Below, piece after piece: positions 12,201 to 21,386 of a stretch of 64,000 bases of DNA. The notes beneath the pieces are model-generated. The model ran no database searches, was not told the origin of the DNA, and worked only from the letters and a program-made list of their open reading frames with translations. The stretch is taken from the NCBI RefSeq assembly GCF_029210385.1, contig NZ_JARGDQ010000011.1:1-64000 (forward strand). Reading direction: 5' to 3'. This DNA comes from Desulfurivibrio dismutans (GTDB taxonomy: Bacteria > Desulfobacterota > Desulfobulbia > Desulfobulbales > Desulfurivibrionaceae). The first letter of the stretch is position 1. Every line of letters begins with the position of its first letter. Position numbers and translations under genes: made by a program.

Positions 12201-12977
12201 TTACCGGTATTCCCGTTCCACCAGCCGGCCACGGGCCATGATCTCCGGCAGATTGCGACCGTAAACCATCTCGTAGCGCTCTTCACCGGATATGTGCAGG
12301 GTTTGGTCCACTTCCGCAAGGTAGTCGTCCTTGAGGGCGGCGTAAATTTCCGGGGTCACCACCTTCACCGCCGAGCCGCCAAGGGGGCAGTACTTCACGC
12401 ACAACCCGCAGCCGACGCACTTTTCATTGATGTAGGGCTGATTGCCCCAGGCCCCGTAGTAGAAATCAAACACCGAGGCGCCCAGCGGGCAGGCCTTGCT
12501 GCAGGAGAGGCAGACATCGCCGTTCCAGCCGAAGCAGAGCTTGAGGTCAATCAGGGCAATACCCATCTTAACCGCCGGTTTTTCCACCGGCTGCAAAGCC
12601 CCGGTGGGGCATTGGTCCGGGCACTCCATGCACAGGGTGCAGGGAAAATCCCGCATGTCCTTGATGTAGGGGGTGGCGCCCTGGCGACCGTGGCGGGGGC
12701 CGGCCATGGCGATGGCGTCGTAGCCCATGGTGTGGCAGACATTGAGACAGGCCCCGCACCCGCTGCACCGGCTCCGGAACTCCCGCCCCGGCCGGGCGCC
12801 GGGTGGCCGTACCAGGCCGGTTTCGGCAATCTCCGGCAGGGGGCTCAAGTGCCGCTCGGCCGCCGCCGCTTGCCGCCGCCGGGCATCTTCCCGCAGCAGC
12901 AGGCCGCTGCCGCCGGCCACTCCCGCCGCCCCGGCGGCCGCCGCCACCTTCAAAAAAGCTCGCCTGTTAAGTCCCAT
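12201..12977 (-). CDS. napG: NapG-type periplasmic ferredoxin
   Basis: The start chosen at 12977 gives a 258-residue protein with a twin-arginine signal (NRRAFLKVAAAAGAAG). Four cysteine clusters for [4Fe-4S] centres follow: CSGCGACLNVCHTMGYD, CTLCMECPDQCPTG, CLSCSKACPLG and CVGCGLCVKYCPLGG. The frame stays open for 45 more codons upstream, but those would put the Tat signal inside the protein. NapG is exported by Tat and takes electrons from NapH. The gene is separated from napA by about 315 bases that hold a palindromic element. Confidence 0.88.
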   Translation of the reverse strand: MGLNRRAFLKVAAAAGAAGVAGGSGLLLREDARRRQAAAAERHLSPLPEIAETGLVRPPGARPGREFRSRCSGCGACLNVCHTMGYDAIAMAGPRHGRQGATPYIKDMRDFPCTLCMECPDQCPTGALQPVEKPAVKMGIALIDLKLCFGWNGDVCLSCSKACPLGASVFDFYYGAWGNQPYINEKCVGCGLCVKYCPLGGSAVKVVTPEIYAALKDDYLAEVDQTLHISGEERYEMVYGRNLPEIMARGRLVEREYR

Positions 12978-13182
12978 AATCACACCATCAGCAAAAAAGG
13001 CGGGCGGGAAAAGCCCGTCAAACCAACTTTTCCCGCCCGCCAAGGGAGGAGCATATAAAAAACACCCGGCATTGTCAGCGTCGCAAAAAACGGCGCCGCT
13101 GACGGGGCACACCTTGTAACTGATTGTTTACATTGCCGAACAACCTGTTTGGCAGGCTTTGGCGAGATTGTCAACCTCGCCG

Positions 13183-13290
13183 GTAATCGCGTCGCAGTGC
13201 CGCAGATTGCGGCAAGCGACCCGGCGCCGCGTACCCCAGGTACGCAAGCCGGGTCGATCGCCGCAAGGTGCGGTGCTGCGGCGCGATTAC
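13183..13290. repeat. 108-bp GTAA-palindrome element (napA 3' end)
   Basis: Near-perfect inverted repeat with ends GTAATCGCG ... CGCGATTAC, arms containing TTGCGGCAAGCGACCCGG and its complement, and a GTACCCCAGGTAC centre. It starts two bases after the napA stop and lies inside the nap cluster before napG. A structured RNA here could protect the napA message or reduce transcription into napGHD. Confidence 0.85.
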
Positions 13291-13292
13291 CA

Positions 13293-16200
13293 CTAAGCAA
13301 TGATGGGGCCGGGAACTGCTTGCGCCTGTTCCCGAATGGTGCCCTTGCTCAGTTTAACCGAGAACATCTTGTAATCCATCTGGAAGCTCAGCGGGTCAAA
13401 GTGCTCGTTCATGATCATGTTGACCAGCTTGTACTCGTCGAACCAGGGGATAAAGACGTAATCGTGGCGCGGGCCGCCGGTGGCCCGGGCGACATCCAGC
13501 ACCTTGGCCGGCAGTTCGATTTTACCCCGGCGGGACTCGACGATCACCGAGTCACCCTCGCGGATGTTCAGTTTGTCCGCCAGTATGGAGTTGAGCTCCA
13601 CGTAGGCCTTGGGCACCGCCCGGGAAAGCTCGGTCACCCGGGTGGTCATGCTGCCGGTGTGCCAGTGTTCCACCACCCGGCCGGTGCAGGCGCCGTAAAC
13701 ATAACCGGTGGTATCGTACATCACCAGCCGCGAGCCGTCGTCCTTGATGAACTCTTCCTTGTGGTTCTGGATGTCGGCGGGGCTGAAGACGATGCTCTTG
13801 AGCGCCTTGACGTCGCGCTCGGGATCACCCACCACCTTGACGGTGTAACTGGTCTTGACATCGAAGGGGGCGACACTGGTTTCGTTGACCTTCTCCGCGT
13901 TGAAGGCCCGTTCCACCACGTCCACGGTGTTGTACTTGGCGAACTTCTTGCCGTCGAACTTGCAGGCCCACCAGGGGTTGGCCCAGATGATGGCCCGGCC
14001 GTCGAAGCCCGGCACCTTGTGGCCTTTGGGGTGATCGATAAAGCCGTTGATGAAGGCGTTGGAGTTGTAGAAGCTGGCGTACCAGCCCTCCGGCACGTTC
14101 TCCCGCCGGTGGTAGTCGGTGTCGGCCTGCATGGCGGCCAGGTTTTTCTCCAGCCACTGCCCATACACCGGGTTGATGGCCTTCTGGTTGCCCAGGTAGG
14201 CGTTGGTGGCCCGCTCGATCATGGTGTCGTAGGGATAGGAGTAGACGATCCGCGACTCGTACTTGTCGTACCGGGCCTTCATGACGGGGTCGGTATGGAC
14301 GTCGGCGGGGAAGGGAATCCGGTAGCCGTGGTTGCGTTTGAGCAGAATGTCGCGGTTCATGCCGGTGAAGTTGTAACCGGTACCGCCGGACAGGGTCTGC
14401 AGCTCTTCCCAGATGTTGCTGGAAAACTCGCGGTTCCACTCCTTGGTCTTGGCGGCGGCCACGGTCTTCTTGAGCCAGTCCGTCCCGTCATATTCCGTCG
14501 GCCAGAACTGGGAGACGTGGCCCTTGGGCACCAGCCCCTTTTCCTCCAGCCGGCGTGCCAGGCAGGCAAAGATGGTATGGTCGGCCATGGTGTCGCCGTA
14601 GGGCTCGATCACCTGCTTGATGATCTGGTAGCGCCGCTCCAGGTTGCCGAAGATGAACTCCTTCTCGTACCAGCTGGAGGCCCCCAGCACCACGTCGGAG
14701 ATGGTGGTGGTGGCGGTGGGGAAGGATTCCATGGTGACGGTGATGGGCCAGCTGCTGCCCTTGCTTGCCGCTCCCATGGCCTGGCGGTAGGGCCAGGAGT
14801 AGGCCAGCGACTGGCCGGGGTTGACGCAGGCCACGAACTGCACCTTGATCTGGCCCGAGGCCAGGCGGCGGAACATCTCCTGGGTATGCGGCCCGGGCTG
14901 ATGATGAATCTTGATCTTATCGGTTTCCGCCTGGATCACCGCGTCGGATTCACCGCGTTTTTTCAGGTAGGCCGCCGAACGGTCCTTCCAGATCTTTTCC
15001 ACCTGGCCCCGGTGGATGGGGTTGGCCACGATCCGACCGTAAGGCAGGGCGTGACACAAGGCGCCCGGCGCCCGGATACCGCCGCAGGCGTTGGGCTGGC
15101 CGGTGAAGCTGAAGGAGTGGCGACCGGGCTTGGAGGTCTTGCCGGTGATCAGGTTGAGCATGTGCAGCGAGGCGTTGGTCCAGGTGCCCTGCACCTTTTG
15201 GTTAACCCCCATGCACCAGACCGAAGTGGTGTAACCCTTGGCAAACCACTCGGCGGCCAGCCGGATGGCCGCCGCCCCACTGATCTTCTTCCAGGTCCGG
15301 GTGTCGCGGTCGTAGAGCAGCGGCGACTCACCTTCAAAGATGATGTCGGCGACCTTGTCCGGGTTGTAATCGGTGAGAAACTCCAGGAACATGGCAAAGC
15401 CCTTGTAGAGGTCGGCCATGATCTCGTCTTCCGAATCGTACTTTTTCTTCAGATTGGGATAGACCGCCCGCTTGAGCCCCATGGAGTGGCTCATGTCGTG
15501 GGTGGTGCCGCGGATGCCGCCGTACTCGGTCTTGAGCCAGGTCTTTTTGACATCCTCATGGATGCCGAAGTTGGCATGCCGCTCGATGAACTTGCGGTCA
15601 AGATAGTTCCAGTCGGCGCTCACCGTGCCCTTTTCCACGTCGTGCTCGGCGTTGTCCATTTCATGGGCGATGACATAGGCCATGGAGTTGAGCAGGGCCA
15701 GGTCGCGGCCGGTGGCAAAGGGCAGCCACAAATCGGCGATGGTGCCGGAGCGGGTCTTGCGGGGGTCGGCCAGGATCACCTTGACCTTGTCCGGATTTTT
15801 CTGCTTCACCGCCGCGATCCGGTTGAAGGGAATGGGGTGGGCCTCGGCGGTGTTGCTGCCGATGAGGAAAAAGGTGTCGGCGTGTTTGTTGAAATCAGGA
15901 TCCGGTACGTCCAGGTCGTCGTAGGAGCCGTAGGGCTCGTCCTTGCCGAAGGTGTAGAGGTAGCCCACCACCGCCGAGGCCATGCAGGTCCGGGGCTGGC
16001 CTTCAAGAGCGTTGTTGGCCATCATGCCGCCGCCCTTGAAGGTCTTGTTCATAATATGGGTCTCTTCGGTGCCCAACTGGCCGCTGCCGTAATAGGCGAC
16101 GCTGTGCTTGCCGTTTTCTTTCACGGTCTTTTCCACCGCGCCGGCCACGAACTCGATGGCGTCTTCCCATGGCACCAGGGTGAAGTTTTCTTTAAGGTCC

Positions 16201-16628
16201 ACTTCCGAAGGTTGGAGGCCTTTGGGGTCCTTGGTGGTGATGCCGTCACGGACCCGAGGTGAGTTGACCAGGTCGGGCTTGCCGGTGGCCGGGTTAATCC
16301 ACTCGTTGCGGATCAGGGCCCCTTTGGGTCGGTCCTTGTACTCGATGGCCTTGTGCAGGTAAAAACCCTTGGTGCAGAGCACCCCGCGGTTGACCGTACT
16401 CTGCATGTCGCCCTTGAGGGCGATGATCTTGGTGGCGTTGCCGGCGGCGTCCACCTGGGCGTCGCAGACGATGGTGCAGCCCACGGCGCAGTAGCGGCAC
16501 TGGCCGACGGGAAAGGTTTTAACCGAGTTGGCGGCCACGGCCAGGCTGGGGTCGATCTGGACCCCGGCGGCGGTAGCGGCGGCGGCAATGGCGCTGGCTC
16601 TGAGAAAACTTCTTCTGCTGATCTGCAT
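13293..16628 (-). CDS. napA: Periplasmic nitrate reductase-like catalytic subunit, long form
   Basis: The 1111-residue molybdopterin oxidoreductase has a twin-arginine signal (SRRSFLR). A [4Fe-4S] motif is formed by Cys44, Cys47, Cys51 and Cys85 (CRYCAVGC ... GVLCTKG). The likely Mo ligand is Cys215 in EGQPRTCMASAVVGYLYTFG, matching NapA and not the Asp of NarG. Further cofactor-binding motifs follow (FFLIGSNTAEAHP, VWCMGVNQKVQGTW, GRHSFSFTGQPNACGG). It should reduce nitrate to nitrite in the periplasm. It is much longer than E. coli NapA (about 830). The Fe-S spacing to the fourth Cys is 33 residues against about 27 in E. coli. No napB follows. Confidence 0.85.
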   Translation of the reverse strand: MQISRRSFLRASAIAAAATAAGVQIDPSLAVAANSVKTFPVGQCRYCAVGCTIVCDAQVDAAGNATKIIALKGDMQSTVNRGVLCTKGFYLHKAIEYKDRPKGALIRNEWINPATGKPDLVNSPRVRDGITTKDPKGLQPSEVDLKENFTLVPWEDAIEFVAGAVEKTVKENGKHSVAYYGSGQLGTEETHIMNKTFKGGGMMANNALEGQPRTCMASAVVGYLYTFGKDEPYGSYDDLDVPDPDFNKHADTFFLIGSNTAEAHPIPFNRIAAVKQKNPDKVKVILADPRKTRSGTIADLWLPFATGRDLALLNSMAYVIAHEMDNAEHDVEKGTVSADWNYLDRKFIERHANFGIHEDVKKTWLKTEYGGIRGTTHDMSHSMGLKRAVYPNLKKKYDSEDEIMADLYKGFAMFLEFLTDYNPDKVADIIFEGESPLLYDRDTRTWKKISGAAAIRLAAEWFAKGYTTSVWCMGVNQKVQGTWTNASLHMLNLITGKTSKPGRHSFSFTGQPNACGGIRAPGALCHALPYGRIVANPIHRGQVEKIWKDRSAAYLKKRGESDAVIQAETDKIKIHHQPGPHTQEMFRRLASGQIKVQFVACVNPGQSLAYSWPYRQAMGAASKGSSWPITVTMESFPTATTTISDVVLGASSWYEKEFIFGNLERRYQIIKQVIEPYGDTMADHTIFACLARRLEEKGLVPKGHVSQFWPTEYDGTDWLKKTVAAAKTKEWNREFSSNIWEELQTLSGGTGYNFTGMNRDILLKRNHGYRIPFPADVHTDPVMKARYDKYESRIVYSYPYDTMIERATNAYLGNQKAINPVYGQWLEKNLAAMQADTDYHRRENVPEGWYASFYNSNAFINGFIDHPKGHKVPGFDGRAIIWANPWWACKFDGKKFAKYNTVDVVERAFNAEKVNETSVAPFDVKTSYTVKVVGDPERDVKALKSIVFSPADIQNHKEEFIKDDGSRLVMYDTTGYVYGACTGRVVEHWHTGSMTTRVTELSRAVPKAYVELNSILADKLNIREGDSVIVESRRGKIELPAKVLDVARATGGPRHDYVFIPWFDEYKLVNMIMNEHFDPLSFQMDYKMFSVKLSKGTIREQAQAVPGPIIA

Positions 16629-16678
16629 GTTGATCCTCCTCCCAATATGGATGCGGGTTATGTACGGACAGTAGTGGT

Positions 16679-17221
16679 TCAGCGGTCGGACTTCAGGGTG
16701 ACCCCGGCTGCCCCGATCTCGTCGCCGATGGCGGAGTAGTCACCGTTAGCTGCCACCGCCATTACCGTAATGCTGACATCCGGCCCCGGCTCGGGCCGCC
16801 GCCAGAATTGCCACCAGGGTCCGGACTCGCCCGGCGCCTGCCAGGAAAAAGACCAGGAGCGGCGGTGGGAGCCTTCCAGGGTATGGGTGAGGATGCCGTC
16901 GACGATCTGGGTGTGGGTCCGATCCTCAATGATCATCGTTCCGCTGGAAGCCTGGATGGCAAAACCGCCCTGCTGTTCACCCAGGCTCTCCAGGGTGGAG
17001 TCCAGCTTCAGGGTAAAGGTGTAGGTTTGGCCGGGGCGGTAGGAATCAGGCAGGTTGCTGAGTTTGATCATCTCGGGCTGCATGGGCCCGGGATGGCAAC
17101 TCATGCATTGAAAACTGGGGGCGCTGTTGGCGAAACCGTGGGCCGGTGGCGGCGCCTGCAGGGTCGCTCCCATGGCCACGGTGGCCGCCAGAGTGCAGGG
17201 TAAAAGCATTTTCTTGAGCAT
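16679..17221 (-). CDS. Exported monohaem c-type protein at head of nap cluster
   Basis: The start at 17221 has an AGGAGG site six bases upstream (a second ATG at 17224 is adjacent). A signal peptide (MLKKMLLPCTLAATVAMG) is followed by one haem motif, CMSCH, near residue 40. The rest is a beta-rich domain (YRPGQTYTFTLKLD, GGFAIQASSGTM, SWQAPGESG) resembling Reeler/choice-of-anchor V domains seen in predicted extracellular cytochromes. Its place as first gene, 50 bases before napA, suggests it passes electrons to NapA in place of the missing NapB, or anchors the complex. That role is inference. Confidence 0.6.
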   Translation of the reverse strand: MLKKMLLPCTLAATVAMGATLQAPPPAHGFANSAPSFQCMSCHPGPMQPEMIKLSNLPDSYRPGQTYTFTLKLDSTLESLGEQQGGFAIQASSGTMIIEDRTHTQIVDGILTHTLEGSHRRSWSFSWQAPGESGPWWQFWRRPEPGPDVSITVMAVAANGDYSAIGDEIGAAGVTLKSDR

Positions 17222-17224
17222 CAT

Positions 17225-17569
17225 CCACCTCCTCTCCTTAAAACAGGGTGTTTTTGTGGGGAAAGTACCGGCAGCCGGCATTTTCCCGGGGTCGGCGGTC
17301 CGCTGAGGGACCGGATTTGCTGTTTGTAATCAGTTGTCCCGACTTGCGGATGGAGCAGCCTAAAATCATCTTTATTCTGGCAAGATGGCTTAAACCTGCG
17401 ACGTCTGGAGTTGTACCACATGCCATGTAAAGTTGAGGTAAATGAATTACAAAAAAACAATTGACTCCAGCGGTGGGCGTTGCCCGCTGCCGGTGGGCTT
17501 TGACGTCGCCGCCGCCGTCCCGCCGGTCATGCTTTTGCGTTGCAAATAGCGCCGGAAACGGTTATTTCC
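17225..17569. other. Divergent control region between nap cluster and mtaB
   Basis: This 345-base gap must hold the nap promoter on the minus strand and the mtaB promoter on the plus strand. I looked for an FNR-type site (TTGAT-N4-ATCAA) and a sigma-54 site and found no convincing match. Short GC palindromes (for example CCGGCAGCCGG near 17269) are present but not distinctive. Confidence 0.35.
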
Positions 17570-18949
17570 ATGGCCATGGTCGGGCAACAGTCAAAAGGTA
17601 AAAAACGGGTGGCGGTGACGACCCTGGGGTGCAAGGTCAACCAGTATGAATCCGCCGCTTTTCTCTCTGAGCTGGCTGGTCGGGAAGAGGTGGAAATCGT
17701 TCCTTTCACCGAGGCCGCCGAGGTTTATGTGATCAACACCTGCGCGGTAACCGCCCGGGCCGGCGCCCAGTCCCGCCAGTTGATCCGCCGGGCCGCCCGG
17801 CAGCGCGGCAGCCGCCTGGTGGTCACGGGCTGCTACGCCCAAGTGGCCCCCCAGGAGGTGCTGGAGCTCACCAGTCATCCCCTGTGCATCGTCGGCAACA
17901 GCCACAAAAATCAAGTTACCGAGGCGGTGTTGGCGGCGGCGCCCTGCGATCTGGAGATGTACCTGGCCGACATGGCCGCGTGCCGGGAGGTGGCGCCCCT
18001 GCTGGTCCGCGGACCCGGGTCGCGGACCCGGGCGGTACTGAAGGTGCAGGACGGTTGCAGTCAGCGCTGTTCATATTGTATTGTGCCGATCAGCCGGGGA
18101 CCCAGCCGCAGTGTGGTGCCGGAATTGGTTTTGGAGCAGGCGGAGGTCTACGCCGAACATGGTTATCGGGAGGTTGTGCTCACCGGCATTCATCTGGGCC
18201 ATTACGGTTTCGATCTGCAGCCGACCCGGTCCCTGGTCGGCCTGCTTGAAAAACTGCTGGCCCGGCGGCTGCCGCTGCACTATCGTTTGAGTTCGTTGGA
18301 GTCCCGGGAGGTCACCCCCGAGTTGCTGGAGTTGATGGCCGCCGAGGAGAGCCTGCAGCCCCACTTGCATATCCCTTTGCAAAGCGGTGATGATCGGATT
18401 CTGGCGGCCATGAACCGGCCCTACCGACGGCATGATTTTGCCGCCGTGATCCGCCGCTGCGCCCAGGTGCTGCCCGCCGCCGCCATCGGGGTCGACGTGC
18501 TGGCCGGTTTTCCCGGCGAAGATGACGAGGCTTTCCACAACACTCTGGCTTTGCTGACCGAGCTGCCGGTGAGCTATCTCCATGTTTTCCCTTATTCGCC
18601 GAGGCCCGGCACCCCGGCGGCCAAGCTGCCGGAGCAGGTGCCGGAGAAGGTGAAGCAGCGCCGGACGGCCAGGCTGCGGGCCCTGGACCGGCAGAAAAGG
18701 GCGGAGTTTTACCGCCGCCACTTGGGTAGCGTGCGGCCGGTGCTGGTGGAGGGTGGTGATAAGGATAATGCGGCCGGCCGGCGGGGGTTCACCGACAATT
18801 ACGTGCCGGTGCTGCTGCCCCCCGGGGCGGCGGAGAGCAACCGAATTATCCGGGTGCGCCTGGCGGAACTGGCCGAGGACGGGGTGCGAGCCGTGCCGGT
18901 GGTCGAGGGCAACGAAGAAAATGGCGGCAGTGGAGCGGGGGTGGCCTGA
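17570..18949 (+). CDS. mtaB: tRNA t6A37 methylthiotransferase MtaB
   Basis: Radical SAM enzyme that adds a methylthio group to t6A at position 37 of tRNAs reading ANN codons. The N-terminal UPF0004 domain has cysteines in TLGCKVNQYES, NTCAVTARAG and TGCYAQ, binding an auxiliary cluster. The radical SAM triad is CSQRCSYC. HIPLQSGDD and the late FPYSPRPGTPA segment are typical. The ATG at 17570 is preferred over a TTG at 17540, which would add ten residues; neither has a strong ribosome site. Its TGA overlaps the ATG of cinA by one base. Confidence 0.88.
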   Translation: MAMVGQQSKGKKRVAVTTLGCKVNQYESAAFLSELAGREEVEIVPFTEAAEVYVINTCAVTARAGAQSRQLIRRAARQRGSRLVVTGCYAQVAPQEVLELTSHPLCIVGNSHKNQVTEAVLAAAPCDLEMYLADMAACREVAPLLVRGPGSRTRAVLKVQDGCSQRCSYCIVPISRGPSRSVVPELVLEQAEVYAEHGYREVVLTGIHLGHYGFDLQPTRSLVGLLEKLLARRLPLHYRLSSLESREVTPELLELMAAEESLQPHLHIPLQSGDDRILAAMNRPYRRHDFAAVIRRCAQVLPAAAIGVDVLAGFPGEDDEAFHNTLALLTELPVSYLHVFPYSPRPGTPAAKLPEQVPEKVKQRRTARLRALDRQKRAEFYRRHLGSVRPVLVEGGDKDNAAGRRGFTDNYVPVLLPPGAAESNRIIRVRLAELAEDGVRAVPVVEGNEENGGSGAGVA

Positions 18950-20223
18950 TGCGGGGGGAGATAATCGCCATCGGAGATGAACTGACCACCGGCCGGATTC
19001 TCAACTCCACCAGTTGCTTCGCCGCCGGCCGGCTGTTTGCCGCCGGTTACGAGGTGCCAGTGCTGACCACCATCAGCGACGACCTGGAACTGATCAGCGA
19101 AAACCTGCTCCAGGCCTTGGCCCGTTCCGATTTTGTCATCGTCACCGGCGGTTTGGGCACCACCAGCGATGATCTGACCAACGAAGCGGTTTCCGCCGCC
19201 CTGGCCCGACCGACTACCTTTTATCCGGAAATTCTGCGTAAAATTCAAGCCCACAGCGAACATCTCTCGCCCCGGGCCCGGGCCTCGCTGGAAAAACTGG
19301 CCTGGTTGCCCGACGGCGCCCACGCCCTGCACAGCGAGGCCAAAAGCGCGGGCTATTTTCTGGTCCACGAAGGCAAACCGGTGTTTTTTCTGCCCGGGGT
19401 CCCCCACGAGATGCGGGAGTTGATGGTGGAAGCGGTACTGCCCCGCTTGACGGTCTGGGACGGCAAACCGGCCCGGCGGGTGAGGCAGCGGGTGTACCGG
19501 GTCAGCGGCCCCGGCGAGGCGGAAATCAACCAGCGGCTGGCCGATTTGGAAGACCGTGACGAGCGGGTCAGGATCGGCTATTATCCGGTTTCCCCCGAGG
19601 TCCAGGTCAGCCTGACGATCTCAGCCGGCAGTCGGGCTGAAGCCGATAAACTGCTGGCCGATTTTGACCGCGAGATCAAACGGCGGTTGGGGCATGATAT
19701 CTACGGCCTGGATGAAGACAGCCTCGAAGAGGTGGTGGGGAAGCTTTGCCGGGAGCGGGGCTTACGCCTGGCAGTGGCCGAATCCTGTTCCGGGGGCCTG
19801 ATCGCCGCTGCCATTACCCGGGTGCCCGGCTCGTCGGACTATTTTGTGGGCGGGGTGGTGGCTTACAGCAATGAACTCAAGGAGAAGCTGCTGGGCGTAG
19901 CCGGCGGCACCCTTACCGCCCAGGGGGCGGTAAGCGGGGCGGTGGCCAAAGAGATGGCCTCCGGGATCCGCCGACTGACCGGCGCTGACCTGGCCCTCTC
20001 CGTCACCGGCATTGCCGGCCCCGGTGGCGGCAGTGATGAGAAGCCGGTGGGTACCGTTTATGTCGGCCTGGCCACGGCCAGTGGCGTCCGGGCCGAACTT
20101 TTCACCTTAACCGGCAAGCGCGGCCAGATTCAGGAAACCACCGCCCATCGGGCATTGGACCTGCTGCGCCGCCAGCTTTTACCGACCGAAGACAGCAGAC
20201 CAAAAGGAGAAGGACATGGCTAA
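18949..20223 (+). CDS. cinA: CinA family, NMN amidohydrolase / MoaB-like
   Basis: The 424-residue protein has an N-terminal MoaB/MogA-like domain ([41 protein letters not shown]). Its C-terminal CinA domain ([55 protein letters not shown]) is the nicotinamide-mononucleotide deamidase in characterised members, used in NAD recycling. The gene overlaps recA by eight bases. cinA-recA linkage is common in bacteria, often with damage or competence control. Confidence 0.9.
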   Translation: MRGEIIAIGDELTTGRILNSTSCFAAGRLFAAGYEVPVLTTISDDLELISENLLQALARSDFVIVTGGLGTTSDDLTNEAVSAALARPTTFYPEILRKIQAHSEHLSPRARASLEKLAWLPDGAHALHSEAKSAGYFLVHEGKPVFFLPGVPHEMRELMVEAVLPRLTVWDGKPARRVRQRVYRVSGPGEAEINQRLADLEDRDERVRIGYYPVSPEVQVSLTISAGSRAEADKLLADFDREIKRRLGHDIYGLDEDSLEEVVGKLCRERGLRLAVAESCSGGLIAAAITRVPGSSDYFVGGVVAYSNELKEKLLGVAGGTLTAQGAVSGAVAKEMASGIRRLTGADLALSVTGIAGPGGGSDEKPVGTVYVGLATASGVRAELFTLTGKRGQIQETTAHRALDLLRRQLLPTEDSRPKGEGHG

Positions 20224-21331
20224 CGTGGCAGTGGAAAATAAGGGAAAAACCCTGGACAGCGCCATTTTTCAGATTCAGAAGCAGTTCGGCAAAGGCTCCA
20301 TCATGCGTTTGGGGGCCGATGAACGGGTGGCGGTGCCGGCCATTTCAACCGGCATCTTGAGCCTTGATATCGCCACCGGCATCGGCGGTATTCCCGGCGG
20401 CCGGATCACCGAAATATACGGCCCGGAGTCGTCGGGCAAGACCACCCTGGCCCTGCAGATCATCGCCGCGGCCCAGCGCCAGGGGGGGGCGGTGGCCTTT
20501 ATCGACGCCGAGCACGCCCTGGACGTGACCTATGCCGAGCGGCTGGGGGTCAACGCCGATGATTTGTTGATCAGCCAGCCCGACTATGGCGAGCAGGCCC
20601 TGGAGATTACCGAAATCCTGATTCGCAGCGGGGCGATGGACGTCATCGTGGTGGACTCGGTGGCGGCCCTGACTCCCAAGGCGGAAATCGACGGCAATAT
20701 TGGCGACTCGCATATGGGCCTGCAGGCGCGGCTGATGTCCCAGACCATGCGTAAACTGGCGGCGATTCTGCAGCGGACCAATACCGCCATCATCTTCATC
20801 AACCAGATCCGCATGAAGATCGGGGTGATGTTCGGCAACCCGGAGACCACCACCGGCGGTAATGCGCTGAAGTTCTACAGCTCCATGCGCATCGATATCC
20901 GCCGCATGGCGGCGATCAAGGACGGTGAGGAGGTGATCGGCAACCGGGTTAAGGCCAAACTGGTGAAAAACAAGGTGGCCCCGCCTTTCAAGGTGGCCGA
21001 GTTCGACATCATCTTCGGCGAGGGCTCTTCCCGGGAGGGCGATCTGCTGGACCTGGCGGTTAACCAGAATATTATCGACAAAAGCGGCGCCTGGTACTCC
21101 TACAACGGCGAGCGCATCGGCCAGGGGCGGGAGAACTCCAAGCAGTTCATGCGGGAACACCCGGAGATGACCGACGAAATCGAGCGCAAGGTGCGCCTGG
21201 GGTTTGGGTTGCCCATGCCCGGTGAAAGCCGGGATCAAGCGACCGGCGAGGCAGCAGCGGCCGGCGACGGTTCCGAGGCTGCCGCTCCCGGCAAAGCCGT
21301 CAAGGCCGTTAAAAACACCAAAGCGGAATAA
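20216..21331 (+). CDS. recA: Recombinase RecA
   Basis: The 371-residue protein is full length and intact. It coats single-stranded DNA, drives strand exchange and triggers LexA self-cleavage. The Walker A motif is GPESSGKTT (residues 69-77); Walker B is in [18 protein letters not shown]. Loop L2 region ([22 protein letters not shown]) and the C-terminal domain are typical. The tail after residue 340 is Ala/Lys-rich and variable. It overlaps cinA; no recX follows, alaS being next. No clear LexA box was found because the start lies inside cinA. Confidence 0.96.
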   Translation: MANVAVENKGKTLDSAIFQIQKQFGKGSIMRLGADERVAVPAISTGILSLDIATGIGGIPGGRITEIYGPESSGKTTLALQIIAAAQRQGGAVAFIDAEHALDVTYAERLGVNADDLLISQPDYGEQALEITEILIRSGAMDVIVVDSVAALTPKAEIDGNIGDSHMGLQARLMSQTMRKLAAILQRTNTAIIFINQIRMKIGVMFGNPETTTGGNALKFYSSMRIDIRRMAAIKDGEEVIGNRVKAKLVKNKVAPPFKVAEFDIIFGEGSSREGDLLDLAVNQNIIDKSGAWYSYNGERIGQGRENSKQFMREHPEMTDEIERKVRLGFGLPMPGESRDQATGEAAAAGDGSEAAAPGKAVKAVKNTKAE

Positions 21332-21386
21332 GCCGGTTTTTGCGAAGCCATCACATATCAATGAACTTTTGATCGGTATTAATTAA

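Noticed and set aside
13149-16262. A 1037-codon open frame on the plus strand opposite napA
   Set aside because: It is antisense to a complete, motif-rich NapA gene; long shadow frames are expected in GC-rich DNA. The translation is Gly/Val/His-rich with no recognisable motif.
17225-17569. FNR or sigma-54 control site for the nap cluster
   Set aside because: The best matches (around TTGTAATCAGTTG and TGGCATGTGGTACA) lack key consensus positions.
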